A stretch of DNA of 64,000 nucleotides from Agapetus fuscipes. Its lineage: Eukaryota > Arthropoda > Insecta > Trichoptera > Glossosomatidae. Position 1 is the stretch's first letter; each line of letters opens with the position of its first letter. The notes beneath the pieces were generated by a model. That model had not been told where the DNA came from. It ran no database searches and saw only the letters and a list, made by a program, of their open reading frames with translations. Position numbers and translations under genes: made by a program. The stretch lies in contig OX637338.1 in assembly GCA_951799405.1 (NCBI GenBank), positions 2,108,001 through 2,172,000 of the forward strand, written 5' to 3'. Shown here one piece after another: positions 49,891-59,913 of this stretch.

Positions 49891-50893
49891 CGCTAAGACG
49901 ATAGAGCAAGGCTATGCATTTTATTGCCAGATGATTTCTAGTGTGAATATAATAGATATAACAGCACTGTGACAAAACGAAGCATGACATAACGAAACAT
50001 GACATAACGACACATGACATAACGACACATGACAGAACAACACATGACAGAACAACACATGACATAACGACACATGGCAGAACAACGCATGACAGAACAA
50101 AACATGACATAACGACACATGGCAGAACAACGCATGACAGAACAACACATGACATAACGACACATGGCAGAACAACGCATGACAGAACAACACATGACAT
50201 AACGACACATGGCAGAACAACGCATGACAGAACATCACAATGACAGTACATCACAATGAAAGTACATCGTTTGCTCATCAGTGGGTGAAAATTTCATATA
50301 CTCTTTTTTAATTACTTAACTTCATATAATTTTTACCTAATATCGGTTACTAAAGGCCCGTCCAGCCCTTAAGCAATTGGGCCTTGCTTGAGAATTGGTG
50401 CTTTCTACAGTGACTACCAATCCAAAAAACAGCGCTCATCAAAGAAATCATCCTATTATTATAATTATTTATGAAAAAATATCACCGTCATAATACATTA
50501 GAAGAAAGTACATAACAATGACAATATATCACCATGACAAAACAGCACAGAAAACACATCACTATAACATAATGACACAACGAGAAATGTGATATTATGT
50601 GATGTTTTTTCATGTGCCGTTTATGATAAGTTCTGTTTTAGGTATGTGATGTTTTGTCATGTGATGTTTTGTCATAGTGATGTCCTTTCCTGTATCGTTT
50701 TGTCATAGTGATGTTTTGTAATGGTGATGTACCTTCCAGTGTGGTTTTATCATAGTGATGTTATGTCATAGTGATGTTTTGTCATGTGTCGTTATATCAT
50801 AAGACGTTTTATCACTGGTTTGTTATATAATGGAACCACCGCAAAGACGATAGAGCAAGGCTATGCATTTTATTGCCAGATGATTTCTAGTGT
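49891..50893. mobile_element. M foldback element bounded by 54-bp direct repeats
   Basis: 54-bp segments at 49891-49944 and 50840-50893 (CGCTAAGACGATAGAGCAAG...TTTCTAGTGT) differ at one base. Between them: a left arm of 15-bp units ACATGACAGAACAAC/ACATGACATAACGAC arranged in 45-bp triplets, C fragment 50280-50460, core CATGTGCCGTTTATG, GTTCTGTTTTAGGTATGTGA, and an inverted right arm (TGATGTTTTGTCATAG). Inner ends ATATAACAGCACTGTGACAA and its inverted relative at 50810-50830 match. Confidence 0.75.
50280..50460 (+). mobile_element. C SINE 3' body (type 1) inside M
   Basis: GCTCATCAGTGGGTGAAAAT, AGGCCCGTCCAGCCC, GAATTGGTGCTTTCTACAG and AACAGCGCTCATCAAAGAAA, then (ATT)n. Head missing. Confidence 0.75.
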
Positions 50894-51080
50894 TTGTTTC
50901 CTGTAATGGTTAATTATTTGCAGAGATACCATTATTGGCAAGGATAATTCACAAAGGAATGAAGTGCATCCAATTGGACCATTTTTTTATTGAGACAAAT
51001 TGCTGTTTATTGCATCTATTTGATTCACGATCTGTAAAGGTGATATTTGATTTTATATTTGAGTCATATAAAGGTATTTT

Positions 51081-51550
51081 GGTTCCTTGACTAATAGGTT
51101 CGTATGAGGCTGACTCCTATGCTGTCTAATCTAATCTAATCTAAGTTGCTAAGATTTGTAACATTGGGGATTCACATTACATGCATTCTCACAAGCAGAT
51201 ACGCACAATTTTGCGCTTGCGCATGTGTGAACCTACAACATAAAAACCAAATCTCAAATGGACAAACACCCTGCAACTCCTGCCGGCCTTCCCTGAAACA
51301 GGGTTGACATTGGCAAAGGGGACCATTTTCTACAGCATGGGTGGTCAGCCGATAAAATCTTGATTTACTTTTGCCAATGCCAGCCCGGTTTCAGGAAAAT
51401 TCTGCGGGAATATCAAAGTTTATGTTCAAATGAGGTTTGGTTTATTTTGTATGTACACATGCAGCTTGTGTAAGTGTGAAATTTGATGCGTCTGCATTCA
51501 ATATTAACCTTAAATGTCAATACATCTTTGAAACTTAGATTATAGATTAT
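51081..51550 (+). mobile_element. A repeat split by an inverted A repeat
   Basis: Head GTTCCTTGACTAATAGG to CCTATGCTGTC (51124). It resumes CTTGATTTACTTTTGCC to AAACTTAGATTATAG. Confidence 0.75.
51125..51352 (-). mobile_element. A repeat inside an A repeat
   Basis: TAATCTAATCTAATCTAAG tail to GCATGGGTGGTCAGCCG head; it lacks the last 25 bases of the head. Confidence 0.8.
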
Positions 51551-51859
51551 GAAATCATCATGCGATTATATGCATGTGTCATCAATTATTTTGTATATGT
51601 CTCTCAGATGCGTTATAATGAGGTCGGAAAATTTTTCAACTTTGATTTTTTTTCTCGTTGAGCAAACGTTAGTACTCTATGAGACTGCCATCCTTAGATA
51701 ACAATAACTAAGATGTAGGTAGACAAACACATGGAAATGATGAAAAAATAATCTGTCTCTCCACATACCATCTCATTTCAAAAAACCTCGACATTATCGC
51801 CTTTTTTTTAAGGGCTCATTAATGATAGTATGTAGATGCTGGAAGTACCTACCCATGCT
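51551..51859. other. Unassigned spacer
   Basis: Nothing recognised. Confidence 0.4.
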
Positions 51860-51945
51860 TTAAGAGGGCTCTTGAGGGGGGGAACACACACAAAAACGGC
51901 GCTCTTTACTTATGGATACTTTCTAAATAAATTATCCTTGTTGAT
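51860..51945 (+). mobile_element. C SINE type-1 end only
   Basis: AGAGGGCTCTTGAGG, ACACAAAAACGGCGCTC and TAAATAAATTATCC. Confidence 0.6.
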
Positions 51946-52348
51946 GTCTTAGTAGAATCTCTCGGATTGACCCTAGCGTAAAGACGACAGAGCCACAGTT
52001 ACTCTAGTAATGAGCTATGTGGTGTAGTGAGGCTGTCTACCAGGCTGTACGTGGCTTATTAATTAACCTCGTTATTTCACCTGAACAATTATATAAAGCG
52101 CTTCTAGGAAGAGAGAAGTGCCCCAAGTACAGAGCATTGCGCTAAGACTCAATAATTGTAATTGCAAAAAATATATATAAAGCGTCTCTAGGGACCGTTT
52201 TAGTTTCAATATATTTTGTAAAAACGTACAATTGTTTGGTTAGGATACAGTAATAGTATGTTACTGTGTAGTAGAGAAACTTCAATACAGGCAATCAGTT
52301 GTTGCCGTACTTAATTGATTATAAAAAAAAAACATTTAGGTTTTTAGA

Positions 52349-52381
52349 GATATTTTATTTTTATTTTTATTTTTATTTTAC
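52349..52381 (+). repeat. (ATTTTT)n microsatellite
   Basis: Five units of TTTTTA-type sequence in an AT-rich spacer. Confidence 0.6.
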
Positions 52382-52621
52382 TTTTTTTCAATGTTAATCA
52401 TGTACTCAGTGCAGTCCTGTCAAAACACTACAATTTAAGCTCCATTATTTAGGTATACCTATTTATAAAAATCATCAATAATAAGTAAAATGTATATTAT
52501 ATCGCCGCTTTAAAGGTAAAACTGAATAAGTGCTGATTTACTGATTTGAAAAATCATGGATAAAGCACTTTTTTAGGAGTATCTTCTTATAGTAGGTAAG
52601 TGAACTTATTATAAGAAAGTC

Positions 52622-52880
52622 GGTGTTATGGCCTAGGGAGCCAAGTGGCCGATCTTTCTAGCGTATTTGGAATAGAATAACGTTGGTTCGATCCCCGCTT
52701 GGGTCACTTGACTTTAACTTTGACCCTGGTTCAACAGATGTTATTGGGAAATTATTAATGATAATTTATTAATATAAACCATAATGAATTATTAATTGAT
52801 GATATTAGTACCTGTTTCTGGGCAGGCAGAATAGGTTGGTGAATTGCATTCCTCTTCACAAATCTATTTGAAAAAAAAAG
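52622..52880 (+). mobile_element. H SINE, complete reference copy
   Basis: The tRNA-like head has AGGGAGCCAAGTGGCCGATC (A-box region) and GTTGGTTCGATCCCC (B box, 52684-52698). Body CTTTGACCCTGGTTCAACAG, AT-rich middle, CCTGTTTCTGGGCAGGCAGA, GGTTGGTGAATTGCATTCC and poly(A). Confidence 0.88.
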
Positions 52881-52894
52881 TAAAATAAATAAAT

Positions 52895-53130
52895 AAATGT
52901 GGTCTTTTATGATCGGGATAAGCCCATATGGTTACCTACCCATGCTCGAAGTGCCGTGCACGCCCCTGCTTCAGTGTGAGTATGGTACTGCTGGAGAGAT
53001 GGGAGATATGGCACTGGCAGGGAAGGGAGGCACGACCCGGGGCGCTCACCTCTGCCCTGTGCCCACAACAGCCTGCGGCCCTCGGCCCAATGGGTCCCTG
53101 CATCACAATAATGCAAAGTCATAGGAGATC
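52895..53130. other. GC-rich island of unknown origin
   Basis: Much richer in G+C than anything nearby, with overlapping open frames on both strands (52897-53124 plus, 52907-53122 minus). No domain recognised. A tRNA-like minus segment (GGTTCGATC complement at 53130) follows. Could be part of an unrecognised LINE or other transferred sequence. Confidence 0.4.
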
Positions 53131-53390
53131 GAACCGGCGCAGTTTTATTTCAAACACACCAGGATTACTACCGTCTTAACTGGTGCATCTTAAATAACCA
53201 TGTATTTAACAATAATTAAATAATTACAATTCATTCACAGAAATCATTGATTTTTTTATTTTACTGAAACAAAAATTATGTACAAATTAAAACGTATTCA
53301 CCTAGAAAGGCATCATCTGGAGCATTAAAAAAATCAAAAAGAATATTTTTTTATATTCAGATATGTGTACAATCTTAAAGCAGAGACTTA

Positions 53391-53633
53391 CGGAGCTATT
53401 CTTAGACATTTTAGTCGTCGGTTGAGCCCACGCTTTGACAAACTAATGGTGCCTGCGCTAGAAGTTTCATCAGCACGGTAATTCTTACCTACCGAATTTT
53501 GAAATATTTGTATGAAGACAAATCAGCTGTTCACTTGCGGCCATCTTGGATTGACAGGTCTTCGTACAAATGCATCATTAGTTTGTCAAAACGTGGGCTC
53601 AACTGGCGACTAAAATGTCTAAGAATAGCACCG
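53391..53633. mobile_element. Harbinger-like MITE, TTA duplication
   Basis: 243 bp. CGGAGCTATTCTTAGACATT and AATGTCTAAGAATAGCACCG are the ends of about 58-bp inverted repeats (inner CCACGCTTTGACAAACTAAT). TTA at 53388-53390 and 53634-53636. A TWA duplication fits PIF/Harbinger. Confidence 0.88.
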
Positions 53634-53639
53634 TTAGAA

Positions 53640-53908
53640 GTTATTTTATTAATAATAATTTACATATAATAAGAGTTGAGGTTATTTATTAGGCACTATT
53701 TATTTTAAGCAACAGTTCACATGCGAAATTTAAACAGAGTGGCTTTTGAGCTGTATTGCTCGACAGCTTAGATACAAGTCTAGCTGCAAAGCATCTCGGT
53801 CTCTATTTATAGGCGAGAATAAGGGTTATTCTCGGAGCATAGGAGACTGGCTCATGCGAGATTTCGCCAGAACATTCTACTTAGAATATTCGAGAAAACG
53901 CTCCCACA
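53640..53908 (-). mobile_element. LTR with heat-shock-type promoter
   Basis: Minus strand: TGTGGGAGCGTTTTCTCG start, GAATATTC (53884-53891), GAATGTTC (53870-53877), GAGAATAA, TATAAATA (53804-53811), then AAAATAAATAG. Same order as 44742-44982 with better HSE matches. The 3' end is not resolved; a MITE sits at that side. Confidence 0.6.
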
Positions 53909-54290
53909 ATTTCAAACAAAGACAAGTACAACCATTTCAGTTGCTAACATCTAGAAACTTCGCAGACTTTATCACGTACATTCACACAGACACACAATTA
54001 CACATTCGCAACTACAGTTAACGGCGAGAAAAAAACGGTCATCGCATATCAAAAATGTAATGTTACCCAATCTCATATATTAACAAAAAATACATCTTAA
54101 AGTGAATCATTGCAAGAATTCGGCCAATGCACACACATGATCTCAATATCCTTGATCAATCAATAGTGAAATGCATTTTAGGTTGTGAAGTTTGTACGTG
54201 TAATGTGCATGAAATCATTGAATGTTGCATTACATTAACATTGCAATCAAAATGTTTTTTTTTTGCATGCTTTCAATTTGCATTGCACGA
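53909..54290. other. Unassigned stretch
   Basis: Plus-strand frame 53746-54021 begins inside the LTR, so it is not a gene. Nothing else recognised. Confidence 0.4.
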
Positions 54291-54385
54291 ATTAAATAAT
54301 CTATAAGTTCACATCTGTATCCATCCCCTTCTCACCCCGCCCAGCACTGACCCGCAACAAAACACATCACAAATCAGTCGAAGGA

Positions 54386-54427
54386 CCGCCCTGATGAAGG
54401 ATCGTGATACCGATCCGAAACGTCGGC
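54386..54427 (+). ncRNA. Hammerhead-like ribozyme motif, Penelope type
   Basis: CTGATGA (54391-54397), helix II GGATCG/CGATCC (54399-54404 with 54411-54416, loop TGATAC), GAAA (54417-54420), then CGTC with the cleavage position expected after the C at 54424. GCC (54388-54390) can pair with GGC (54425-54427) as helix I. Helix III would be two base pairs, as in minimal hammerheads of Penelope-like elements. One extra A (54398) beside helix II departs from the consensus, so activity is uncertain. Confidence 0.6.
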
Positions 54428-54559
54428 TAGAAAAAAGCAAATTAACGGATTACCCGAAAACCTATCAACATTTATTTGTTAATTTATAACAAGTCTATAG
54501 AGAAAAATCTTTGGTTTGCTTCCAACTTAGGAGGTTAAAATTGTTAAACGTCCATAAAA

Positions 54560-54690
54560 AATTTCCCAACTCATGACATAACTTCATAGGACTTAACATT
54601 ACATGACAGTACATCACATCACAAGTTTTGCGTTATGTGATGTTTTGTCATGTGATGTTTTTATGTGATACTATGTCTGGTAAACACTGA
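54560..54690. mobile_element. M fragment
   Basis: ACATGACAGTACATCACATC followed by the inverted TGTGATGTTTTGTCATGTGA. A very short foldback remnant. Confidence 0.6.
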
Positions 54691-54734
54691 ATTCTACATT
54701 CGTCAGTGTTATGGTCGATGGTCACTAATCGCTA

Positions 54735-54812
54735 ATCTTGACGCATTATCCCGCATGTGGCGAGTGGCACCTATTTATTTTTCCGGATAAGGGGGCTGGC
54801 CTTGCGCCAAGC
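54735..54812 (-). mobile_element. B SINE fragment
   Basis: GCATTATCCCGCATGTGG to GGGGGCTGGCCTTGCGCC. Confidence 0.65.
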
Positions 54813-54847
54813 CCATTATTAATCGATGATGTTAATATCCGGTGGTT

Positions 54848-55105
54848 AAAATCATCAATGTTATGGCCGATACAGTCAAGTGGCTGATCTTTCTAGCGTA
54901 TTTGGAATAGAATAACGTCGGTTCGATCCCCGCTTGGGTCATTTGACCATAACTTTGATCCTGGTTCAAGAGATGTCATTTGGTAATTGTAAACTAATAC
55001 TTCATAAAAATATACGATAATGAATCATTAATTGATGATATAAACACCTGTCTCTGACCAGGCAGAATAGGTTGGTGAAATGCATTCCTCTTCACAAATA
55101 TATTT
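54848..55105 (+). mobile_element. H SINE, complete
   Basis: GTTATGGCCGATACAGTCAA, GGTTCGATCCCC B box, TTTGATCCTGGTTCAAGAGA, CCTGTCTCTGACCAGGCAG and GAAATGCATTCCTC. An H tail fragment (54813-54835) precedes it. Confidence 0.85.
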
Positions 55106-55129
55106 AAAAATTTATATATGTATACATAT

Positions 55130-55566
55130 TGTTTTGTAAATTGTAGATCAATACAGGTGTACATCGTAGGTAGTGATAGTTATTATAGTATTATGTCAAA
55201 AGTAGATTAATATAGGTGTACAACCGTAGGTAGCAATAATTATAGGCCTAAGAAATCTAGAAATCAAATGATCCTTTTGTACTCTTGAACTTGGTAGAAT
55301 GTTCGCGAGTGTACTAGCAAAATTAGCTCCTAGAGAGTTCTGTCACTACACTATATAAGGAGCAAAATTGGGTGCACAAAGCAGTGAGATAGTTGCCTTT
55401 GATTTGAAGAGTGTAAGCGATAGTGAACTGTGAAAATAAATTGGTGTTACCAAAAGTGTTAAAAATAAATGTAAATTTGTAAAATTATTAATTAAGTGCA
55501 AATAAAGATCCTGAAGGAAGACCTGTATGTTTTAATTTAGAGACATTTCGAACCAAAAACATTACA
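55130..55566 (+). mobile_element. Solo LTR, 4-bp duplication, heat-shock site
   Basis: 437 bp from TGTTTTGTAAATTG to ACATTACA with ATAT on each side (55126-55129, 55567-55570). Contains an imperfect tandem duplication (GTAGATCAATACAGGTGTAC / GTAGATTAATATAGGTGTAC), GAATGTTC at 55297-55304, TATATAAG at 55353-55360 and several AATAAA sites. No coding region attached. A 4-bp duplication suggests Gypsy, though the AT-rich site weakens it. Confidence 0.7.
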
Positions 55567-55570
55567 ATAT

Positions 55571-56325
55571 ATTGAAAATGTAGCTTGTAAAGAGCCCAAT
55601 CGTCCATTTCTAGCTGATTTCATTTCAGAACAGTCTCTGGGCTCCATACTCATGGATAACCATAAATAACAGTAATAGATATTTTACGAGACAAAAATAT
55701 CTTGACTGGCGAAGACACGTTTTGTTAGAGCACCGTTTATTGTGAGAATGATTATAAATCTATTTGCAGCATTGGCGTTTACTTCTGCAATTGCTCTGTG
55801 CACACTCGTACTGTTGCTTTGCCAGTTAAGAAGGATCAATTTACAAGTTTGACTCCAATAACTGCAAGAGAAGAGAGAAGATTGAGTGTTGTTTCTAGAT
55901 TTAATGTTGCACCAAACTCCAATCAGACAAAAATAAAAATTAAGAGTGATTTCTCCCATCAAATAAAAAATTTGGTTGCATTTCCGTAAACCAGCTGATG
56001 TCCATCATCTTTCCTGTTCAAATTCCATCATGTTATTACCCACTTCCGAGAAATATTTAACCGAAGTCCTTACCAGAATTAAGCAATTAAATTTGATGTG
56101 TCAATCAAATATTGATTGGAGGTTGGTGCAACAGGTCCTATAGGCGTTTGATCAAACTGATCCCAGACAAATCTGCAAAAGCCGCAGACCGTCAGGCAAC
56201 ATGAATAGTTTTCTAGCCGCAGCATGCAAAGTCCGAATAGCCATGATGATCACCGATATTTGATAGAAGTGGCACCAAAAGGAGAATAATACCTATATTT
56301 GATTAATTTTCTAATCGTTGATCGT
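55571..56325. other. Unassigned stretch
   Basis: Overlapping frames 55684-55962 (minus) and 55798-55989 (plus) have no motif. Nothing recognised. Confidence 0.4.
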
Positions 56326-56612
56326 CCGGTCGATAGCTCAGTTGGTAGAGTGCTTGCAGTCCATGCCGAGAGCTCGGATTCAAATCCCACCGAGGGTTTC
56401 AGAAACGATTTCCAGTTTCGGTGTTTATTTCAAAACCCAAAATGAACTTTGAGACAAAACACTTTGAGAGCTGGGAAACCCCCACTTCAACTGAAGTGGT
56501 TGGCGTAAGGCCGGTTCCCTTTTACCCCTTAGGCTCTACATGCGAAACCATTCGGGGATAACGCGGCAAGAAGTTACACTATACGTGTATTTCAGCTGCG
56601 CGTTGCGTTCTA
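56326..56612 (+). mobile_element. B SINE
   Basis: TCCGGTCGATAGCTCAGTTG and GGATTCAAATCCC (B box, one change), body to CGGCAAGAAGTTACACTATA. About 50 bases missing from the middle. Confidence 0.85.
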
Positions 56613-56760
56613 CCACTGTAACTGCAACTCTGTTTCCATTCCGCCAGAGCCTCTCCAGAGTTGCCTCAATTTCTTCCTATCCTTACATACCTCTTTCAAT
56701 TCATTGATACCCATCACCTTTTTCATGCATTTTCTTCTTTTACGCTCGCTTTGTTTATGT
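56613..56760 (-). pseudogene. RTE-like LINE, C-terminal end
   Basis: Complement encodes KKRKCMKKVMGINELKEVCK, DRKKLRQLWRGSGGMET; frame intact but only 45-50 codons. Begins directly at the end of the B SINE. Confidence 0.7.
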
Positions 56761-57165
56761 TTCGCATCAAAAAGAACAAAATGACCAGACTTTACTTAAA
56801 GTGCGTACAGAATTTGATGTCAAACTCAAAATGAATCTTATAATAAAAGTTCGTACCTACTTATGCCGCAACCAAACAGAGCCTTAAAGCAATTGTATTG
56901 GAACACGTAACAATAAGATATTGCTCAATAAGAGCCTCGGCTAACACTTGCAGCTTTTCTTAATCACACCTAATGCACTAAACAACACCTATTTCATTAA
57001 GTTTTGCAATAAAATACACGACTATTTGTATTGGATATCGGCACGGCAAAATAATGCTTTCCCATGCTTGTATTAACGATACAAAACAACTTGTATAGTA
57101 TGTGTGTTCTCATATTTATGTAACTTAATTTGTGATGATTTTTACTTGTTTTTTTTTTTTTAAAC
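56761..57165. other. Unassigned AT-rich stretch
   Basis: Nothing recognised. Confidence 0.4.
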
Positions 57166-57400
57166 TGCGATTTATTTATTAACAGAATTAACAGGATTTG
57201 CACAATATACGGTTACACAGTATTTCTCTAGCTCAAATGACATCGCGACACAATTTTTCAAGCGTCTTGCTCTCCCCATCATTGCCGCTCGTATATATAG
57301 GTACGAAAGAGATGATTCTTGCACGTTCTAGATTATTCCCGATTTTTTTTAAACACTTCCAGATTATTCGACACACACCATTGTGCTTAGGCGCACGTAC
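57166..57400 (-). promoter_or_regulatory. LTR-like promoter and poly(A) signal
   Basis: Minus strand: TCGAATAATCTGGAAG, AATCTAGAACGTGCAAGAA, then CTATATATACGAGC (about 57301-57288), a 100-base leader and AATAAATAAATCG plus poly(A). Same layout as the other LTRs; ends undefined. Alternatively a decayed retroposed promoter. Confidence 0.4.
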
Positions 57401-57511
57401 CTAGATACATCCTATACCTACAAATTCATAGTTCTTTACAATATATTGTTTGTATTGTCTAGATTTTCGGCAGTTAATTTGTAATGTAAGATTCATGTTT
57501 ACAGATTGAAA

Positions 57512-57590
57512 TGGTCGATATCTCAGTTGCTAGAGTGCTTGCGTTCCATGCCGAGAGCTCGGGTTCGAAATCCCACTAGGGGTGTCAGAT
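57512..57590 (+). mobile_element. B SINE head only
   Basis: GGTCGATATCTCAGTTGCTA and GGGTTCGAAATCCC (B box with one extra A). Confidence 0.7.
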
Positions 57591-57599
57591 TTTTTTATT

Positions 57600-58409
57600 T
57601 TATGTACTGTATGCAGATGATGCAGTTCTTGTATCTGATTCAGCAGTAGAATTGCAAACAATGCTCTCTAGATTGAATGAAGCTTTGTGAGGTAACCATT
57701 TGAAGTTGAATGCAAGTAAGACGAAAGTATTGATTTTTGAAAGAGATGATGAAAATATGAATTATGAATTTAAAATTAATGGAATGAATGTTGATGTCGT
57801 AAATGAGTTTGTATACCTGGGAAGTAAGTTTGAAAAAGATGGAAGAATGACCGGTGAATTTGAAAGAAGAATAATGAAAGGCAGGTGCGTACTGGGTGCT
57901 ACCGCTAGCATCGCCAAGAACCAGACTCTTTCAAAAAATGTTCGACTGGCGGTGCACGGTGGTATACTAGTGCCCACTCTGATGTATGGAAGTGAAGCCT
58001 GGACGGTGAGTGAAAGTGAGATTAGTAAAGTCCATACAGTGGAAATGGACTACTTAAAAAGTATGATTGGAAAAAGACGGAGTGATAGGGTGAGGAATGA
58101 TTTTGTTAGAGAGGAATGTGGTGTAAGAGAAAGTGTGAAAGTAAAGATTAAAAGAAGTATACTTAGATGGTTTGGACATTAACAAGACTGACAAAGAAAG
58201 TGTATGCTGCAAGAATTGATGGATGTCGTGGAAGAGGAAGACCGAGAAAGGTATGGATGGACCAAATTTTCGAAATAGCGAGTGAATGGGATATCCAGAG
58301 TCATAATAAAAGAAGAGCTTGTATGAAACAGGTTATGACTCTGGATGAAATGAAAGAAGTATGCAAGGACAGGAAGAAGTGGCGGCTAATCTGCAATGCT
58401 GATTTGTAA
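57600..58409 (+). pseudogene. RTE-like LINE reverse transcriptase, C-terminal half
   Basis: The longest LINE coding remnant. LYADDAVLVSDS includes the polymerase catalytic YADD at 57610-57621. An in-frame TGA at 57688 follows, then 57700-58182: LNASKTKVLIFERDD, VNEFVYLGSKFEKDGRM, VRLAVHGGILVPTLMYGSEA, HTVEMDYLKSMIGK, RSILRWFGH. There a deletion of the VERMNED region shifts the frame; it continues at 58183 as RLTKKVYAARIDGCRGRGRP, RKVWMDQIFEIASEW, NKRRACMKQV and KEVCKDRKKWRLICNADL with a stop at 58407-58409. The N-terminal endonuclease and most of the polymerase are missing. Its 3' region is the A repeat. Confidence 0.88.
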
Positions 58410-58793
58410 TGTTAGTTTTTAGTTTGCTTCATTTTTTGCATAAGAAATTTTTGACTTTTTTGTATAGATTTATTTGTAAGGTTTTGTTGTTGTTGTTGTT
58501 TTTTTTTTTTTTTTTATACTTAAATGTTATTTATTACTCGTATTCCTTGACTTATAGGTTGGTATGAGGCTGACCACCCATACTGTAAAAAATGGTTCAC
58601 TTTGCCAATGTCACCCCTGTTTCAGGGAATGTCGGCAAGAGTTGCAGGGCTTATGTTCATTTGAGGTTGGGATTTTATTTGTAAGTACACAATCAGCGTT
58701 TGTAAGCGTGAACTACACGTGTTTGTTTGTGGGCATACATCTGAGAGCTTTCAATGAATATATCCTTGCAACTTAGATTATTATTAGATTATT
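58410..58793 (+). mobile_element. 3' UTR of the RTE-like LINE, including an A repeat
   Basis: About 130 bp of linker with GTTGTTGTTGTT and poly(T), then A from TATTCCTTGACTTATAGG (58539) to CTTAGATTATTATTAGATTA. Continuous with the coding remnant in the same orientation. Confidence 0.8.
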
Positions 58794-58908
58794 ATTATGT
58801 ACAATTTTTAACACATTTCATTTCTTAATTCTAATACAATATGATAGATTCACGGTGTTTCAAAGAGACTAAACTCTTGTGTTATGTAAGAGGATATGAT
58901 ATACCATT

Positions 58909-58960
58909 TTGGTGTTTATTTCAAACCCAAAATAAAAGTATCGGCAAGTTTTACTCAGAA
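58909..58960 (+). mobile_element. B SINE fragment
   Basis: TTGGTGTTTATTTCAAACCC and ATCGGCAAGTTTTACTCAG only. Confidence 0.55.
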
Positions 58961-59224
58961 AATTTTAGTTTTTGGGTGATTGGATATAATTTAAAAACAA
59001 AGCCTCATTTGTTTATTTTGTGAAACCCAGCCTAATCTACATCGAGCCTTGACATTTCAGAGTATTTTTTTTATAAGTTTGAGGTGGTGAAACTCACGCC
59101 TTTTCAATTATTGTTCACTCGGACGATGCTCGCTTTGACTGAGAAACATTCACATTCCAATAACCAGCGATCATAATTGACAATAATTTTTCCTTACAAC
59201 AGCTTCAATGCAATTTACCAAATT

Positions 59225-59440
59225 CATATTTAATCTATATTGCAAGGATGTATTGACATTTAAAATTCATGTAAAATGCATGCCCACCAGCAGACACGTG
59301 TAAGTATTCGACTGCTGCAAAAATTTAGACCTCAAATGAACATACACCCTGAAACTTTTATCGAACTACCCTTGAACAGGGGTTAACCATTTTTTATAGT
59401 ATAGGTGGTCAGCCTCATACCAAACAATAAGTTAAGGTAT
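59225..59440 (-). mobile_element. A repeat
   Basis: ATTTAATCTATATTGCAAGG to CATACCAAACAATAAGTTAAGG. Confidence 0.75.
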
Positions 59441-59444
59441 TGAA

Positions 59445-59570
59445 CCAGATGAATTATTAATCAAAATACATGAATAACGATTCATTAAAATTAAAATTTA
59501 TAACTTATCAATTGATAATAATTGATAATGTAACCTATTTCTGAATAGGCAAAAAAAAGTTGATAGTTTA
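59445..59570 (+). mobile_element. H SINE, 3' half
   Basis: AT-rich middle, then TGTAACCTATTTCTGAATAGGC and AAAGTTGATAG (key 20 bases: AATGTAACCTATTTCTGAAT). Confidence 0.5.
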
Positions 59571-59913
59571 CTTTAAAAATATATATATATAAAAAAAATT
59601 ATGCACTTTTCCTTATTTGTAAAATATGAAACTAATTGTGTTATTCACAAACACTTAATCCATAGATGATCCCAGGATCATAATTTTTCACAAGCTAAAT
59701 TCACTTAAGCTAGGTGCTGATTCAAAGTGTTTATGTGTGAGAATAACTCAGTTTAATTTATTTGCTTAAATTATAATAAAAACACACAATAAACCTTAAA
59801 AGGCTGCTCATTTGGCTCCGACCAATTCATCACACTTTTTTGTTGTTAGACTAATTTTTCAAATCAGCATGGCATTTAAAATAAACAATTAAGTGAGTCT
59901 AGGTGATTCTGTC
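59571..59913. other. Unassigned AT-rich spacer
   Basis: Nothing recognised. Confidence 0.4.

Noticed and set aside
49945..50270. CRISPR-like array
   Set aside because: The units are contiguous 15-bp tandem repeats without unique spacers, in a eukaryotic setting.
49799..50278. 159-codon minus-strand ORF rich in Cys, Val, Met and Ser
   Set aside because: It is the translation of the 15-bp repeat in the M foldback arm (5 residues per unit), open in several frames at once.
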